From Thiolapillus brandeum (GTDB lineage: Bacteria > Pseudomonadota > Gammaproteobacteria > Chromatiales > Chromatiaceae): DNA of 64,000 nucleotides. Shown piece after piece: positions 49,239-58,954 of the stretch. Every line of letters starts with the position of its first letter. Position 1 is the stretch's first letter. The translations under genes and the position numbers were made by a program. The notes under the pieces were generated by a model, which saw only the letters and a list, made by a program, of their open reading frames with translations, did not search any database and was not told the origin of the DNA. The stretch is from assembly GCF_000828615.1 (NCBI RefSeq), contig NZ_AP012273.1:558001-622000 (forward strand), given 5' to 3'.

Positions 49239-50485
49239 TAGATGGCAGCGCCCAGCTTGAAGATAGGCAGGTACATGGCTACGACCAGTCCACCGACCAG
49301 GGTACCCAGGATAACCATGATGAGAGGTTCCATGAGACTGCTCAAAGAGTCAACGGCGTTGTCTACCTCCTCTTCGTAGAAGTCGGCGACCTTGGCCAGC
49401 ATCTCATCCAGAGAGCCGGATTCTTCGCCGATGGCTACCATCTGTTTGACCATGTGTGGAAACAGACGCTGTTGTTCCATGGCCAAGCGCAAGGATTGGC
49501 CAGTTGAAATGTCTTCACGCATTTCCCTGACGGCGTTGCCATAAACCACGCTACCCGTGGCGCCAGCTACGGAATCCAGTGCTTCCACCATGGGCACGCC
49601 GGCGGCAAACATGGTGGATGTGGTTCGGGCGAATCGAGCCAGGGCGGATTTGTGCATGATGGGGCCGAAAACCGGTGCTGAAAGCATGCCCCGGTCGATA
49701 ATTTCACGGAATTTTGGAGAACGTTTCCATAGGTTGGATATGATGATAATCACTGCCGCCAGGCCCAGAACGATAAAGACCCAGTTGTCTCGAATGAAAC
49801 GGGACATGCTAACAACCATCTGGGTGAATGCAGGCAGCTCGGCGCCAAAACTCTCGAACAATTCTTCGAACACGGGAACAACAAATATGAGAATAATGGC
49901 GGTTACGATAATGCCGACACTCAGTACCGCTGCCGGGTAAATCAGTGCTTTCTTGATTTTTTTCTTGATGGATTCGGTTTTTTCCTTATAAGTGGCTATC
50001 CGATCCAAAAGGGTTTCCAATACACCCGCCTGTTCACCGGCTTCCACCAGGTTGCAAAACAGATCATCGAACTGTATGGGGTGCTTGCGCAGGGCGTTGG
50101 TAAGCGATGTGCCTCCCTCGATATCCGATTTGATGGATAGAATCATTTCCTGCATGGTTGGATTGTTATGGCCTTTTCCCACGATATCCAGGGCCTGCAC
50201 CAGCGGGACACCCGCTTTCATCATGGTCGCCAACTGGCGGGAGAATACCGCAATATCTCCCGTGGTGATTTTGGGTTTGCCGAAGGAAATGGTGATCTGC
50301 TTTTGAACCTTGATCGGGGTAACACCTTGGCGGCGCAGATCTGCGCGAACGAGGGCTTCGTTGGTTGAGCGCGCTTTGCCCTTGATTTTCTTGCCCCTTC
50401 TGTCCGTTCCGGTCCAGGCATATTCGTAGGTTTTTTCCGCCTTTGGTTTTTTTACGGCTTTTTTTGCTACTGTTCTCGTCGCCAT
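49238..50485 (-). CDS. pilC: Type IV pilus inner-membrane platform protein PilC
   Basis: A 415-residue protein with two T2SSF repeats separated by membrane helices, marked by PLVQALDIVGKGHNN in the first and GVPMVEALDSVAGATGS in the second. It couples the PilB motor to pilus polymerisation in the inner membrane. A lysine-rich N-terminus (MATRTVAKKAVKKPKAEK) is typical. It lies 5 bp after pilB and overlaps pilD by one base. Confidence 0.95.
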   Translation of the reverse strand: MATRTVAKKAVKKPKAEKTYEYAWTGTDRRGKKIKGKARSTNEALVRADLRRQGVTPIKVQKQITISFGKPKITTGDIAVFSRQLATMMKAGVPLVQALDIVGKGHNNPTMQEMILSIKSDIEGGTSLTNALRKHPIQFDDLFCNLVEAGEQAGVLETLLDRIATYKEKTESIKKKIKKALIYPAAVLSVGIIVTAIILIFVVPVFEELFESFGAELPAFTQMVVSMSRFIRDNWVFIVLGLAAVIIIISNLWKRSPKFREIIDRGMLSAPVFGPIMHKSALARFARTTSTMFAAGVPMVEALDSVAGATGSVVYGNAVREMREDISTGQSLRLAMEQQRLFPHMVKQMVAIGEESGSLDEMLAKVADFYEEEVDNAVDSLSSLMEPLIMVILGTLVGGLVVAMYLPIFKLGAAI

Positions 50486-50490
50486 GTGTT

Positions 50491-52206
50491 CTAGTCCTTG
50501 GTGATTCGGTTGATTTCTTCCAGACTGGTGATGCCGTTCTTCACTTTCAACAGGCCCGCGGTCCGCAGATCATAATAATAGCCTTCTTTCAAGGCCTGAT
50601 CCTTGAGCTGCATAGCATTTCCTTCTTCCAGAATGATCTGAGCTATGCCTTCGGAAACCGGAAGAATTTCGAAGATACCTACCCGCCCCTTATAGCCATT
50701 ATTGCACTTGTCACAACCAACTGCTTTGTAGATGGTAAGGCCTGAGGCGACTTCTGCTTCCGAGAAACCCTCTTCCAGGAGGGCGGTGCGAGGCAGATCT
50801 TCGACTTCCTTGCAGTGATCGCACAGGCGTCGCCCAAGTCGCTGGGCCATAATCAGATTGACCGAAGAAGCGATGTTGTATGGGGGAATACCCATGTTGG
50901 CCATCCGCGTCAGTGTTTGAGGGGCATCATTGGTATGCAGGGTGGACAGAACCATATGGCCTGTCTGAGCGGCTTTGACGGCGATTTCTCCGGTTTCCAG
51001 GTCACGTATCTCCCCCACCATGATGATGTCCGGATCCTGACGCAGAAAAGCGCGCAGCGCATCGGCAAAATGCAATCCGCTGGCGGTATTGATGTTGACC
51101 TGGTTGATTCCTTCAACCTGGATTTCAACAGGGTCTTCCGCTGTGGATATGTTGACTTCAGGACTGTTGAGAATGTTCAGAGCGGTGTACAGGGAGACGG
51201 TTTTACCACTGCCGGTCGGGCCGGTAACCAGAATCATGCCATAAGGCTTCTTGATAGCCTTCAAAAAGAGCTCTTTCTGGTCTTCCTCGAAACCCAGGGC
51301 ATCGACGCCCAAAGTGGCGGCTGAGGCATCGAGAATACGCAGAACGACTTTTTCTCCATAGACCGTCGGGCAGGTGTTGACCCGGAAATCGATGGCCTGA
51401 TGTTTGGAAACCTTGAGCTTGATACGTCCATCCTGAGGAACCCTGCGTTCGGCAATGTTCAGGCGCGCCATGACCTTGAGGCGAGAGGAAAGGCGTTGGG
51501 CGATATTCACAGGCGGGCTGGCTTTTTCAAACAGCAAGCCATCCTGGCGATAGCGTATGCGATAGCTTTTTTCATAGGGTTCGAAATGAATGTCGGAAAC
51601 TCCGCTGTTGATAGCGTCCAGCAATATCTTGTTGACGAATCGAACAACGGGAGCCTCGTCGATTTCAGCCTGGCCTTCTTCATCTATGTCGCCCTCACCA
51701 TCCAGGCCAAAATCGATGTTCTCCAGGTTTTCTTCCAGCATCGCGCCCATGGCTGCTTCCTGAGACTTGGATGCGTCTTCGAGGGCGGATGCCAGCTTCT
51801 CTTCCTCAACCAGGATGATTTCGATGGCTAGCCCGGTGCTGAACTGGATTTCCTTTATGGCTTCCTGATTGGTGGGGTCGGAGGCGGCAAGGAACAGCCG
51901 GTTGCCGCGTCGGACCAGGGGCAGGACATGATGCTTGTTAAAAAGCTGAGGTTCGACTTCGTTTACCGCGAGGCTGTCTTTGCTTAGGGCATCGAGATCC
52001 AGCAGGGGCAGGCCAAACTCCTGGTGGGCCAACAAGGCAATTTTTCTGGAAGGAACCAGTCCTGTTCGAACAACGTGGGTAATCAGCGGTACATCGTCAT
52101 CCTTGGCTTTTTTTTCGGCCTCCAGTGCCGATTCGAGTTCCAGCAGTCCCGCATTCACCAGATAGCGGGAAAATCCCTTCAGATTCTTGTTTGAGTCTTC
52201 ATTCAT
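50491..52206 (-). CDS. pilB: Type IV pilus assembly ATPase PilB
   Basis: A 571-residue motor ATPase for pilus extension. It has an N-terminal MshEN-like region (about 1-160), the AAA core with Walker A GPTGSGKT (Lys335), the Asp box EDPVEIQVEG, and a C-terminal four-cysteine metal site (CDHC and CDKC). It is the first gene of pilB-pilC-pilD. No pilA is next to it, so the pilin must be encoded elsewhere, and no retraction ATPase is seen. Confidence 0.96.
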   Translation of the reverse strand: MNEDSNKNLKGFSRYLVNAGLLELESALEAEKKAKDDDVPLITHVVRTGLVPSRKIALLAHQEFGLPLLDLDALSKDSLAVNEVEPQLFNKHHVLPLVRRGNRLFLAASDPTNQEAIKEIQFSTGLAIEIILVEEEKLASALEDASKSQEAAMGAMLEENLENIDFGLDGEGDIDEEGQAEIDEAPVVRFVNKILLDAINSGVSDIHFEPYEKSYRIRYRQDGLLFEKASPPVNIAQRLSSRLKVMARLNIAERRVPQDGRIKLKVSKHQAIDFRVNTCPTVYGEKVVLRILDASAATLGVDALGFEEDQKELFLKAIKKPYGMILVTGPTGSGKTVSLYTALNILNSPEVNISTAEDPVEIQVEGINQVNINTASGLHFADALRAFLRQDPDIIMVGEIRDLETGEIAVKAAQTGHMVLSTLHTNDAPQTLTRMANMGIPPYNIASSVNLIMAQRLGRRLCDHCKEVEDLPRTALLEEGFSEAEVASGLTIYKAVGCDKCNNGYKGRVGIFEILPVSEGIAQIILEEGNAMQLKDQALKEGYYYDLRTAGLLKVKNGITSLEEINRITKD

Positions 52207-52522
52207 AACTTCAAGGCATTTCGGTGTCGAACGGATGAAAGGCTTAGTGTACGATATCCATGCGTTCCAGTATCAGCATTTTGTTCTGAAATCAGCTGAA
52301 TGTCCAATGGCTTGGCTGGATAGACCCCATAGTCGTGTATCAGGGAGGTGGGGCAACGCAGGGAGCAGTTGCCGGGAACTTCAACGACGTTATCGGGCCT
52401 GCCAGATGCAAGATGCAAGTTTATGAATTATCCAGAGGTCTCTTTAGGGAAGTGATCGATTCATGTGAGTATCGGGTAAACTGCTTCTTATCCCGCAGAA
52501 ATCATATAGAAGGGAATATACA
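52207..52522. other. Intergenic region between pilB and the glycan cluster
   Basis: A 316-bp stretch between the divergently transcribed pilB and the GT2 glycosyltransferase. No credible gene, RNA or repeat was seen except a short tandem AGATGCAAG-type duplication near 52410 and the AGGGA ribosome binding site at 52511-52515. It must hold the promoters of both units; no convincing -35/-10 pair could be picked by eye, so none is annotated. Confidence 0.6.
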
Positions 52523-53410
52523 TTGTCATCCGCCAAACTCTTGTCCATCATTTTGCCAGCCTACAATGAAGCCGGGGTGGTTGGTAATGTAGTAAAAAGT
52601 CTGCGAGAAGCTTTTCCTGACGCTGAGATACTGGTGGTCAATGACTGCTCCAGGGACAGCACTGCGGAAGAAGCCGGAATGGCAGGGGCCAGAGTGGTGT
52701 CTCATCAGTACAATATGGGAAATGGTGCAGCTATCAAGACGGGTGCAAGACAAGCAGCCGGCGATATTCTGGTGTTCATGGATGCTGACGGTCAGCATAG
52801 TGCTGAAAATGTACGAGCGCTCCTGGATAAACTGGATGCAGGCTATGATATGGCTATTGGCGCCAGGGATGCCGGTAGTCAGGCAAACCGGCGTCGCCAT
52901 GTCGGGAACAGTTTGCTGAATCGCCTCGCATCATTGTTAACAGGCCATAAGATCCATGACTTGACATCCGGTTTCCGCGCCGCCAAAGCCAATGTCTTTC
53001 GACAGTTCCTGTATCTGCTGCCTAATGGCTTTTCCTACCCGACCACCTCCACAATGGCGTTTCTTCGTTCCGGCTATTCGGTGGCGTTCGTGCCTATCAA
53101 GGTGCGTCGCAGGCAAGGTAGCAGCAAGATCAGTTTCCTTCGTGATGGCATACGTTTCCTAGTCATCATCATGAAGATGACAACCCTGTTTTCACCAATG
53201 CGTGTGTTTTTCCCCCTAAGCATGCTGTTTTTCATCCTGGGTACGATCCGCTACATCTATTTTTACTGGCAAACCGGTGGGTTCTCCAACATGGCAGGTA
53301 TCATGTTTATGATGTCCATGCTGATATTTCTCATTGGTTTGGTATCTGAGCAGATTACAGCACTGCACTATGGAATGTCTCATTCTGATTGTACTCGGGA
53401 GGAAGATTGA
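52523..53410 (+). CDS. GT2 family glycosyltransferase (dolichol-phosphate mannosyltransferase-like)
   Basis: A 295-residue GT2 enzyme. The N-terminal catalytic domain starts SIILPAYNEAGVV and has the DxD-type motif DADG (87-90) in MDADGQHSAEN, followed by the DLTSGFRAAKA stretch of the DPM1/polyprenyl-phosphate class. Two helices near the C-terminus (about 220-240 and 250-275) anchor it in the membrane. It probably transfers a sugar to polyprenyl phosphate. The start is a TTG at 52523 with AGGGA 7 bp upstream; no ATG is available at the right place. First gene of the glycan cluster. Confidence 0.85.
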   Translation: MSSAKLLSIILPAYNEAGVVGNVVKSLREAFPDAEILVVNDCSRDSTAEEAGMAGARVVSHQYNMGNGAAIKTGARQAAGDILVFMDADGQHSAENVRALLDKLDAGYDMAIGARDAGSQANRRRHVGNSLLNRLASLLTGHKIHDLTSGFRAAKANVFRQFLYLLPNGFSYPTTSTMAFLRSGYSVAFVPIKVRRRQGSSKISFLRDGIRFLVIIMKMTTLFSPMRVFFPLSMLFFILGTIRYIYFYWQTGGFSNMAGIMFMMSMLIFLIGLVSEQITALHYGMSHSDCTREED

Positions 53411-53489
53411 CTGAGCGGGGTGCCAAAGAAGTACGTTGTGCAAGTGCCATTGCAGATACCCATAGATTCCGAGAACCGGCAGTCAGGCC

Positions 53490-54731
53490 ATGTTTGGCAA
53501 GTTGACAGTATCCTGGTTGCAACTGTTTGCCGGAATGGGGTTGAGAGTGGTTGCACAAGCTTTGGTATTTGTCATTGTTGCCCGGGTTCTTGGTGTGGAT
53601 GCCTATGGCGCACTTGTGACCACTACCGCCCTGGCCATGATGCTTGCAGGGTTCTCGGGCTTTGGGACGCAGATTCTGTTGGTCAGGGATGTGGCAAAGT
53701 CACATCAGAATTTCCCGTTTGCGTATGGTTATGCCCTTACTGCGATAGTTGCCGGTTTTCCGTTGTTGTTCATTCTTTATCTGGGATTCGGCTGGGTTGT
53801 ATTGCCGCAGGGGATTCCTGTGGATGTCGTTCTGCTCGTTGGAGTAACAGAACTGTTGTTCACGCCCCTGAGTATCCTGGGGGCTAGTTGCTACCAGGCT
53901 CATGAGAGAATGGGGCGGGCTGCCAGGATGATACTGGTGCCAGCAGTATTCAGGTTGGTTTCAGCGGTCCTGTTATTGGCTGGAGCGGCGTGCTGCCTCG
54001 CTGCTGATCTGCTTCGTCAATGGGTTCTTTATAATGCACTGGCGTCTCTGGTGGCTGCAGTCTATATCTACTGGCATGTCGCCAGAGAACTGGAGGGGGC
54101 TGTGAGGCTTCCGTTGAGTGTTGTGTTCTCCAGAATAAAGGAAGGTATTCCCTTTTCTTTCAGGGGGTTGGCTGAGCGCTTGTATGTAGATATGGACAAA
54201 GTGATGGTGGGCCGGATGGTCAACCTGGAAACCGCGGGCTTCTATGCCGCTGGATACCGTATCGTTGATATGAGCTTTTTGCCCTTGTATTCTTTATTGA
54301 ACGCAGCATCACCCGAGTTGTTTCGAGCAGGTACGGAAGGGGTGCAAACCGCTTGGCGCTATGCGTTGAGTATTCTTGGATTGCCGTTGGTCTATGCAGT
54401 CGTGGCCGGCACTTTGCTATTCGCCTGTGCTCCATTGATGCCCATTCTCCTGGGACAGGAATTTTCGGATGCGAGTCATGTGTTGCGCGGGCTCGCCGGG
54501 TTGCCTGTCATTGTTGTGTTCCGTTTGTTCCTGCAGTACACACTGGGAAGTAGTGGATACCAACGAGGAGTGGTTGGCGTATTCTTTATTGGAAGTATGT
54601 CGAACATCATACTGAATCTGCTGCTGATTCCTTACTGGGGCTGGCGGGGTGCCGTGATGTCCACTTACCTGTCCGAGTTCGTGTTTGCGCTGGGACTGGT
54701 ATTGTTCCTCAGGCGGAGAATCCTGGCTTGA
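53490..54731 (+). CDS. Oligosaccharide flippase / Wzx-like membrane protein
   Basis: A 413-residue membrane protein with about 12 helices and the polysaccharide-biosynthesis (MATE/MOP-like) pattern, starting RVVAQALVFVIVARVLGVDAYG. Wzx proteins flip undecaprenyl-linked oligosaccharide units to the periplasm. Its position between glycosyltransferases fits lipopolysaccharide, capsule or exopolysaccharide export. No polymerase (Wzy) was recognised in the visible part. Confidence 0.85.
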   Translation: MFGKLTVSWLQLFAGMGLRVVAQALVFVIVARVLGVDAYGALVTTTALAMMLAGFSGFGTQILLVRDVAKSHQNFPFAYGYALTAIVAGFPLLFILYLGFGWVVLPQGIPVDVVLLVGVTELLFTPLSILGASCYQAHERMGRAARMILVPAVFRLVSAVLLLAGAACCLAADLLRQWVLYNALASLVAAVYIYWHVARELEGAVRLPLSVVFSRIKEGIPFSFRGLAERLYVDMDKVMVGRMVNLETAGFYAAGYRIVDMSFLPLYSLLNAASPELFRAGTEGVQTAWRYALSILGLPLVYAVVAGTLLFACAPLMPILLGQEFSDASHVLRGLAGLPVIVVFRLFLQYTLGSSGYQRGVVGVFFIGSMSNIILNLLLIPYWGWRGAVMSTYLSEFVFALGLVLFLRRRILA

Positions 54732-54825
54732 ATTGAGATGGCGCCCCTGGCATGGAAGCATGCCTATTTTGTGCGGATTCATGTCCATGTAAACAAGCAT
54801 TCAGCTATTATTCGGCAGTATAGTC

Positions 54826-55926
54826 ATGGTTACAGGAAGTATTGATATAACACTGTTTCTACCGGGACTTTTTGGAGGTGGGGCCGAGCGGATCTTTGTG
54901 CGGCTTGCCAACGCCTTTTCCAAGAGGGGGTTCAATGTGGAAATTCTGGTGTTGAGTAAAGAAGGTCCCCTCTTTTCCGAGGTGGCTGATAGTGTGCATG
55001 TCAGGGTGCTGAACAAATCCACGCCAGCCCGCGCAATACCTCTTTTGTACAGATACTTGCGCACATACAAACCAAAGGCCGTGCTTTCCGGTCTGTTTCA
55101 TGCCAATGTTGCAATGGCGAGTGCAGCCAGGCTGGCTCACTTCGGTGGAAGGCTGGTGTTGAGCGAAAGATCTACTCTGGAAAACTCACTGCGGTTGCGG
55201 TCCCGGATGGACAGGTTTCTTCTACGCCACTGGATACCGGTTGCCTACCCATGGTCTTCGAAAGTGGTCGTGGTGGCCAACGGTGTACGTGAAGAATTGG
55301 TGCGCGATTTCGGGTTGCCTCGGCAGGATGTGCAAGTCATCTATAATCCCATTGACATACAGATGGTGCAGGAGCGGTCCCGTGAGCCAGTCAGTTTTCC
55401 CTGGGAGGATAATCAGCCAGTGATCATTGCAGGTGGGCGATTGCACATACAAAAGGATTTCATGACATTGATGGAGGCCTTTGCACTGCTGCGTAAAGAA
55501 ACTAGCGCAAGACTGGTGATTCTTGGAGAGGGTGCGGAGCGGGGTCGTCTGGAAGCTTATGCCCAGGAACTTGGGATCAGCGAGGATGTCTGGTTACCGG
55601 GGTTCGTGTCCAACCCCTGGGCATATATGAGGCGTTCCAGTTTGTTTGTATTGAGTTCCCTGTGGGAAGGGTTGCCCGGAATATTGCTGGAAGCCATGGC
55701 TTTGGGGTTGCCGCTGATTGCCACCCGATGTCCTTCTGGTCCTGAAGAAATTCTGGAAAACGGGCGATACGGATGCCTTGTTCCCATGCGGAATCCCAAG
55801 GTTCTGAGCATGGCAATGGCGCAGGGTTTGTCAGGGAAGCTTCCCCGCTATGATGTGGATTTGGCTATGCAGCGGTTCGACATGAGCGTGGCGACATCCC
55901 GTTACCTGGAAGCTTTGGGTTTCTGA
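54826..55926 (+). CDS. GT4 family glycosyltransferase
   Basis: A 366-residue GT-B enzyme of the GT4 family. The N-terminal donor-side loop GLFGGGAERIFVRL and the C-terminal EGLPGILLEAMALGLPLIAT motif (family E-x7-E) are present. Acceptor and sugar are not predictable. It ends with a TGATG overlap into asnB, so the two are translationally coupled. Confidence 0.87.
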   Translation: MVTGSIDITLFLPGLFGGGAERIFVRLANAFSKRGFNVEILVLSKEGPLFSEVADSVHVRVLNKSTPARAIPLLYRYLRTYKPKAVLSGLFHANVAMASAARLAHFGGRLVLSERSTLENSLRLRSRMDRFLLRHWIPVAYPWSSKVVVVANGVREELVRDFGLPRQDVQVIYNPIDIQMVQERSREPVSFPWEDNQPVIIAGGRLHIQKDFMTLMEAFALLRKETSARLVILGEGAERGRLEAYAQELGISEDVWLPGFVSNPWAYMRRSSLFVLSSLWEGLPGILLEAMALGLPLIATRCPSGPEEILENGRYGCLVPMRNPKVLSMAMAQGLSGKLPRYDVDLAMQRFDMSVATSRYLEALGF

Positions 55927-57821
55927 TGTGTGGGTTTGTAGGTTTACTCAGTAGGGGGGATGCACCTTCGACGGAGCAGTTGGCATCCATGTCCCAAAGT
56001 ATTCAGCACCGGGGACCGGATGACGAAGGTTTCTATGTGGATGAGGCAGGTGGTGTGGCCATGGCACATCGTCGATTGTCGATTCTCGATCTGTCCGAGC
56101 ATGGCCATCAGCCCATGCATTCCGCCAGCGGACGTTATGTGCTCGTCTATAACGGTGAAATATACAATCATCCTGAATTGCGAATGGAGTTGGAGCGTAC
56201 GGGACAGGCCCCCGAATTTCGTGGCAACAGTGATACTGAAACCCTTCTGGCCTTGATTGAGTCCCGGGGAATCGAATCTACCCTGAAATGTTTGAATGGC
56301 ATGTTTGCCATTGCCGTGTGGGATCGGCAGGAACGGCGCCTGCTCCTTGCCAGGGATCGCATGGGAGAAAAGCCTTTATATGTTGGGTGGCTGAACAACT
56401 GTATGGTATTTGCTTCTGAATTGAAGCCTCTGTTGAGCCATTATTCCTTTGAGCTGGAGCCCCAATCGGTTGGTCGGTTTTTGTCCTTTGGATATATCCC
56501 TGCTCCCTGGTCGATACTCAAAGGTGTGTTCAAACTGCCCCCGGGATGTTTCCAATGGTATAGCATCGATGATGCAATGCAGAAAAGAGACATCAACGGC
56601 TTTGTTGCTGACGTGAAGCGCTACTGGAGTCTGGAAGAAACAGCACTTGCCGGGCGCCGGCAGCCATTCACTGGAAGCATGAATGATGCTTTGGATCAGC
56701 TTGATGGCCTGTTGGGAGATGCCGTGGAAAAGCGTATGCTTTCGGATGTGTCTCTGGGAGTCTGTCTGTCCGGTGGAATTGATTCATCGTTGGTCGCAGC
56801 ATTGATGCGGTCACATACCAATGGGAAAGTAAAGACGTTCAGCATCGGTTTCAGGGAAGATGCATTCAATGAGGCGCATCATGCCCGTGCGGCGGCCCGC
56901 CATTTGGGTTGTGAGCATACAGAGGCAATTCTGGAGCCTGGTGCCGCCCTGGATCTCATACCGGAAATGGCTTCAGTGTATGACGAACCATTCGCTGATG
57001 TATCCCAGCTACCCACTTATCTGTTGTCACGTCTCCTGAAAGAGCATGTGAAGGTTGCATTGAGCGGTGATGGAGCTGATGAGCTGTTTCTGGGATATAC
57101 GAGGTATTTTGTTGCGCCACGACTTTGGCATGGCTATGGCCGCCTTCCCCGGCGCCTGCGTCGGCCTGCGGCATCCATGTTGATCAGGGGGTGGATGCGC
57201 AATTATCGCTTTTGGAATCTGGGACAGCGGTTGTCTGCTCCGGATTTTGAAGGGTTTTTTGGGGCCTTTGTTTCTTTGTGTCCGAATGCCGGGGTTTTGT
57301 ACCATGGTGCGGATCCGGTGTGGAACTATCAGGACGTCGTTCCCGGTAGTCTGAAGGGGCAGGATGCTAGGATGATGTATCTTGATCAGATGGGGTATTT
57401 ACCGGATGATATTCTCGCAAAAGTGGATCGGGCCAGCATGGCAGTGAGTCTGGAAATGCGGACACCTTTCATGGATCACGGCCTGGTTGAATGGGCCTGG
57501 TCATTGCCTGATGACTATAAGCGTGAGAAAGGTCGGGGAAAATGGTTACTGCGCATGTTGCTGGAACGCTACTTGCCCAAACAGTTGTTTGATCGCCCAA
57601 AGCAGGGCTTTGGGGTACCCATTGGGGTTTGGCTGCGAGGCCCCTTGAAACCCTGGGCGGAAGAGTTGCTGAGCGAACCAAACATGCAGCGTTGCCCCCG
57701 GTTGAAAAGAGAGGCAGTATTTGAGCTGTGGCAATATCATCAGCGGGGGCAGTTTGATGCAGGGCATACCCTGTGGGCATTGCTGACATTGCTTGCCTGG
57801 CTGAAATACTGGAAACCGTGA
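55926..57821 (+). CDS. Asparagine synthase-type glutamine amidotransferase (AsnB family)
   Basis: A 631-residue two-domain enzyme. Cys2 is the nucleophile of the N-terminal class II glutaminase, with RGPDDEG and HRRLSILD following. The ATP-pyrophosphatase loop SGGIDSS is at 282-288. In glycan loci such proteins often amidate sugar acids and do not make free asparagine; here it sits between GT genes, with a TGATG overlap upstream and a GTGA overlap downstream. A housekeeping role is therefore less likely, but sequence alone cannot decide. Confidence 0.88.
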   Translation: MCGFVGLLSRGDAPSTEQLASMSQSIQHRGPDDEGFYVDEAGGVAMAHRRLSILDLSEHGHQPMHSASGRYVLVYNGEIYNHPELRMELERTGQAPEFRGNSDTETLLALIESRGIESTLKCLNGMFAIAVWDRQERRLLLARDRMGEKPLYVGWLNNCMVFASELKPLLSHYSFELEPQSVGRFLSFGYIPAPWSILKGVFKLPPGCFQWYSIDDAMQKRDINGFVADVKRYWSLEETALAGRRQPFTGSMNDALDQLDGLLGDAVEKRMLSDVSLGVCLSGGIDSSLVAALMRSHTNGKVKTFSIGFREDAFNEAHHARAAARHLGCEHTEAILEPGAALDLIPEMASVYDEPFADVSQLPTYLLSRLLKEHVKVALSGDGADELFLGYTRYFVAPRLWHGYGRLPRRLRRPAASMLIRGWMRNYRFWNLGQRLSAPDFEGFFGAFVSLCPNAGVLYHGADPVWNYQDVVPGSLKGQDARMMYLDQMGYLPDDILAKVDRASMAVSLEMRTPFMDHGLVEWAWSLPDDYKREKGRGKWLLRMLLERYLPKQLFDRPKQGFGVPIGVWLRGPLKPWAEELLSEPNMQRCPRLKREAVFELWQYHQRGQFDAGHTLWALLTLLAWLKYWKP

Positions 57822-58954
57822 AGATCCTTCTGTGTACCGATGTTCCGCCTTTTGTGGTTGGTGGCGCTGAAACCCAATCCTGGCGATTGGCCCGTGAGTG
57901 GGCTGCGATGGGGAATCAAGTGGAGTGTGTCGGCTATAGAATTGCCAGCCAGGTGCAGAATGAAATACGCCTTCATCGTCTCCCGCTACTGAAAAGGGGT
58001 GGGAGGTTGGTGCGTGGCATGGGCTATTTCTTTGCCCTGGGGTTATTCCTGTTGAAGAGGCGTCGCAGCTATGACGTGGTGTATAGCCGGTTCCTGGGGG
58101 AGTCCACCCTGAGCGTCGTATTGCTCAAAGCTATGCGTCTTTTGCGTATGCCACTTGTGGCAGTGCCTGCGGCAGCCGGGCATGAAGATAATTCTGATCT
58201 GGCGATACTGTCATCCCTGCCGGCCACCAATGGCTTGATCAGGCTCATCAATCGGCATTGTGACTGCATCAACTTTATATCGCCTGCCATAGAAAGAGAC
58301 TTGAGGTCTGCGGGTATTGCCCCCGGAAAGTTCCGCCATATACCCAATGGCGTGAATCTGACAGGAAAAACTGCCTTGGCGCCGGCAGGCCATCCTTACA
58401 GATTGTTGTTTGTCGGGCGCCTGGAATACCAGAAAGGGCTGGATATCCTGCTGCCGGTTATGTCCCGATTGGCTGCTGAAGGCCATGAGTTCGAACTGAA
58501 GATTCTGGGAACCGGTTCATTGCTTGGTGAACTTGAGGAGAAAGTGGTTTCTCTGGGGCTTGATGGAAAGGTGCATTTTTCCGGGGTGGTGGATTCCGAT
58601 CAGGTACTCGAGGAATTATCCCGGACGCATTTGTTTTTGCTGCCTTCACGCTATGAAGGAATGTCCAACGCTGCCCTGGAAGCGTTGGCTTGTGGAGTAC
58701 CATGCGTGTTGAGTGCTTGTGGCGGGATTGATAGCTACCTGGATGGGGATACTGGCTGGGTTTTTAATCTGGAAGACGTGGAAGACCTGCATCACGGTTT
58801 GAGTCAGGCGCTGTGCATTTCTGCCGAAGAGTGGGAAATTCGCTCCAGGCGTAGCAGGCAGCTGGTAATGGATAACTTTTCCATGCCCGTTGTGGCAAGA
58901 GAGTATCTGGACTTATTCAGGGAATTGGCATGCGCCCCAGAATCCACAGTGTAG
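57818..58954 (+). CDS. GT4 family glycosyltransferase
   Basis: A 378-residue GT4 enzyme starting at the GTG overlapping the asnB stop (GTGA). The N-terminal VGGAETQSWRLAREW loop, the VGRLEYQKGLDIL stretch and EGMSNAALEALACGVPCV (E-x7-E) are visible. It should transfer a sugar to the growing lipid-linked unit. The frame is open upstream to 57773, but the GTG gives the clean family N-terminus (VKILLCTDVPPF). Overlaps the next gene by 25 bp. Confidence 0.88.
   Translation: MKILLCTDVPPFVVGGAETQSWRLAREWAAMGNQVECVGYRIASQVQNEIRLHRLPLLKRGGRLVRGMGYFFALGLFLLKRRRSYDVVYSRFLGESTLSVVLLKAMRLLRMPLVAVPAAAGHEDNSDLAILSSLPATNGLIRLINRHCDCINFISPAIERDLRSAGIAPGKFRHIPNGVNLTGKTALAPAGHPYRLLFVGRLEYQKGLDILLPVMSRLAAEGHEFELKILGTGSLLGELEEKVVSLGLDGKVHFSGVVDSDQVLEELSRTHLFLLPSRYEGMSNAALEALACGVPCVLSACGGIDSYLDGDTGWVFNLEDVEDLHHGLSQALCISAEEWEIRSRRSRQLVMDNFSMPVVAREYLDLFRELACAPESTV

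Noticed and set aside
52187-52426. Small plus-strand open frame across the pilB start
   Set aside because: It overlaps the pilB start on the opposite strand, has no domain and no ribosome binding site.
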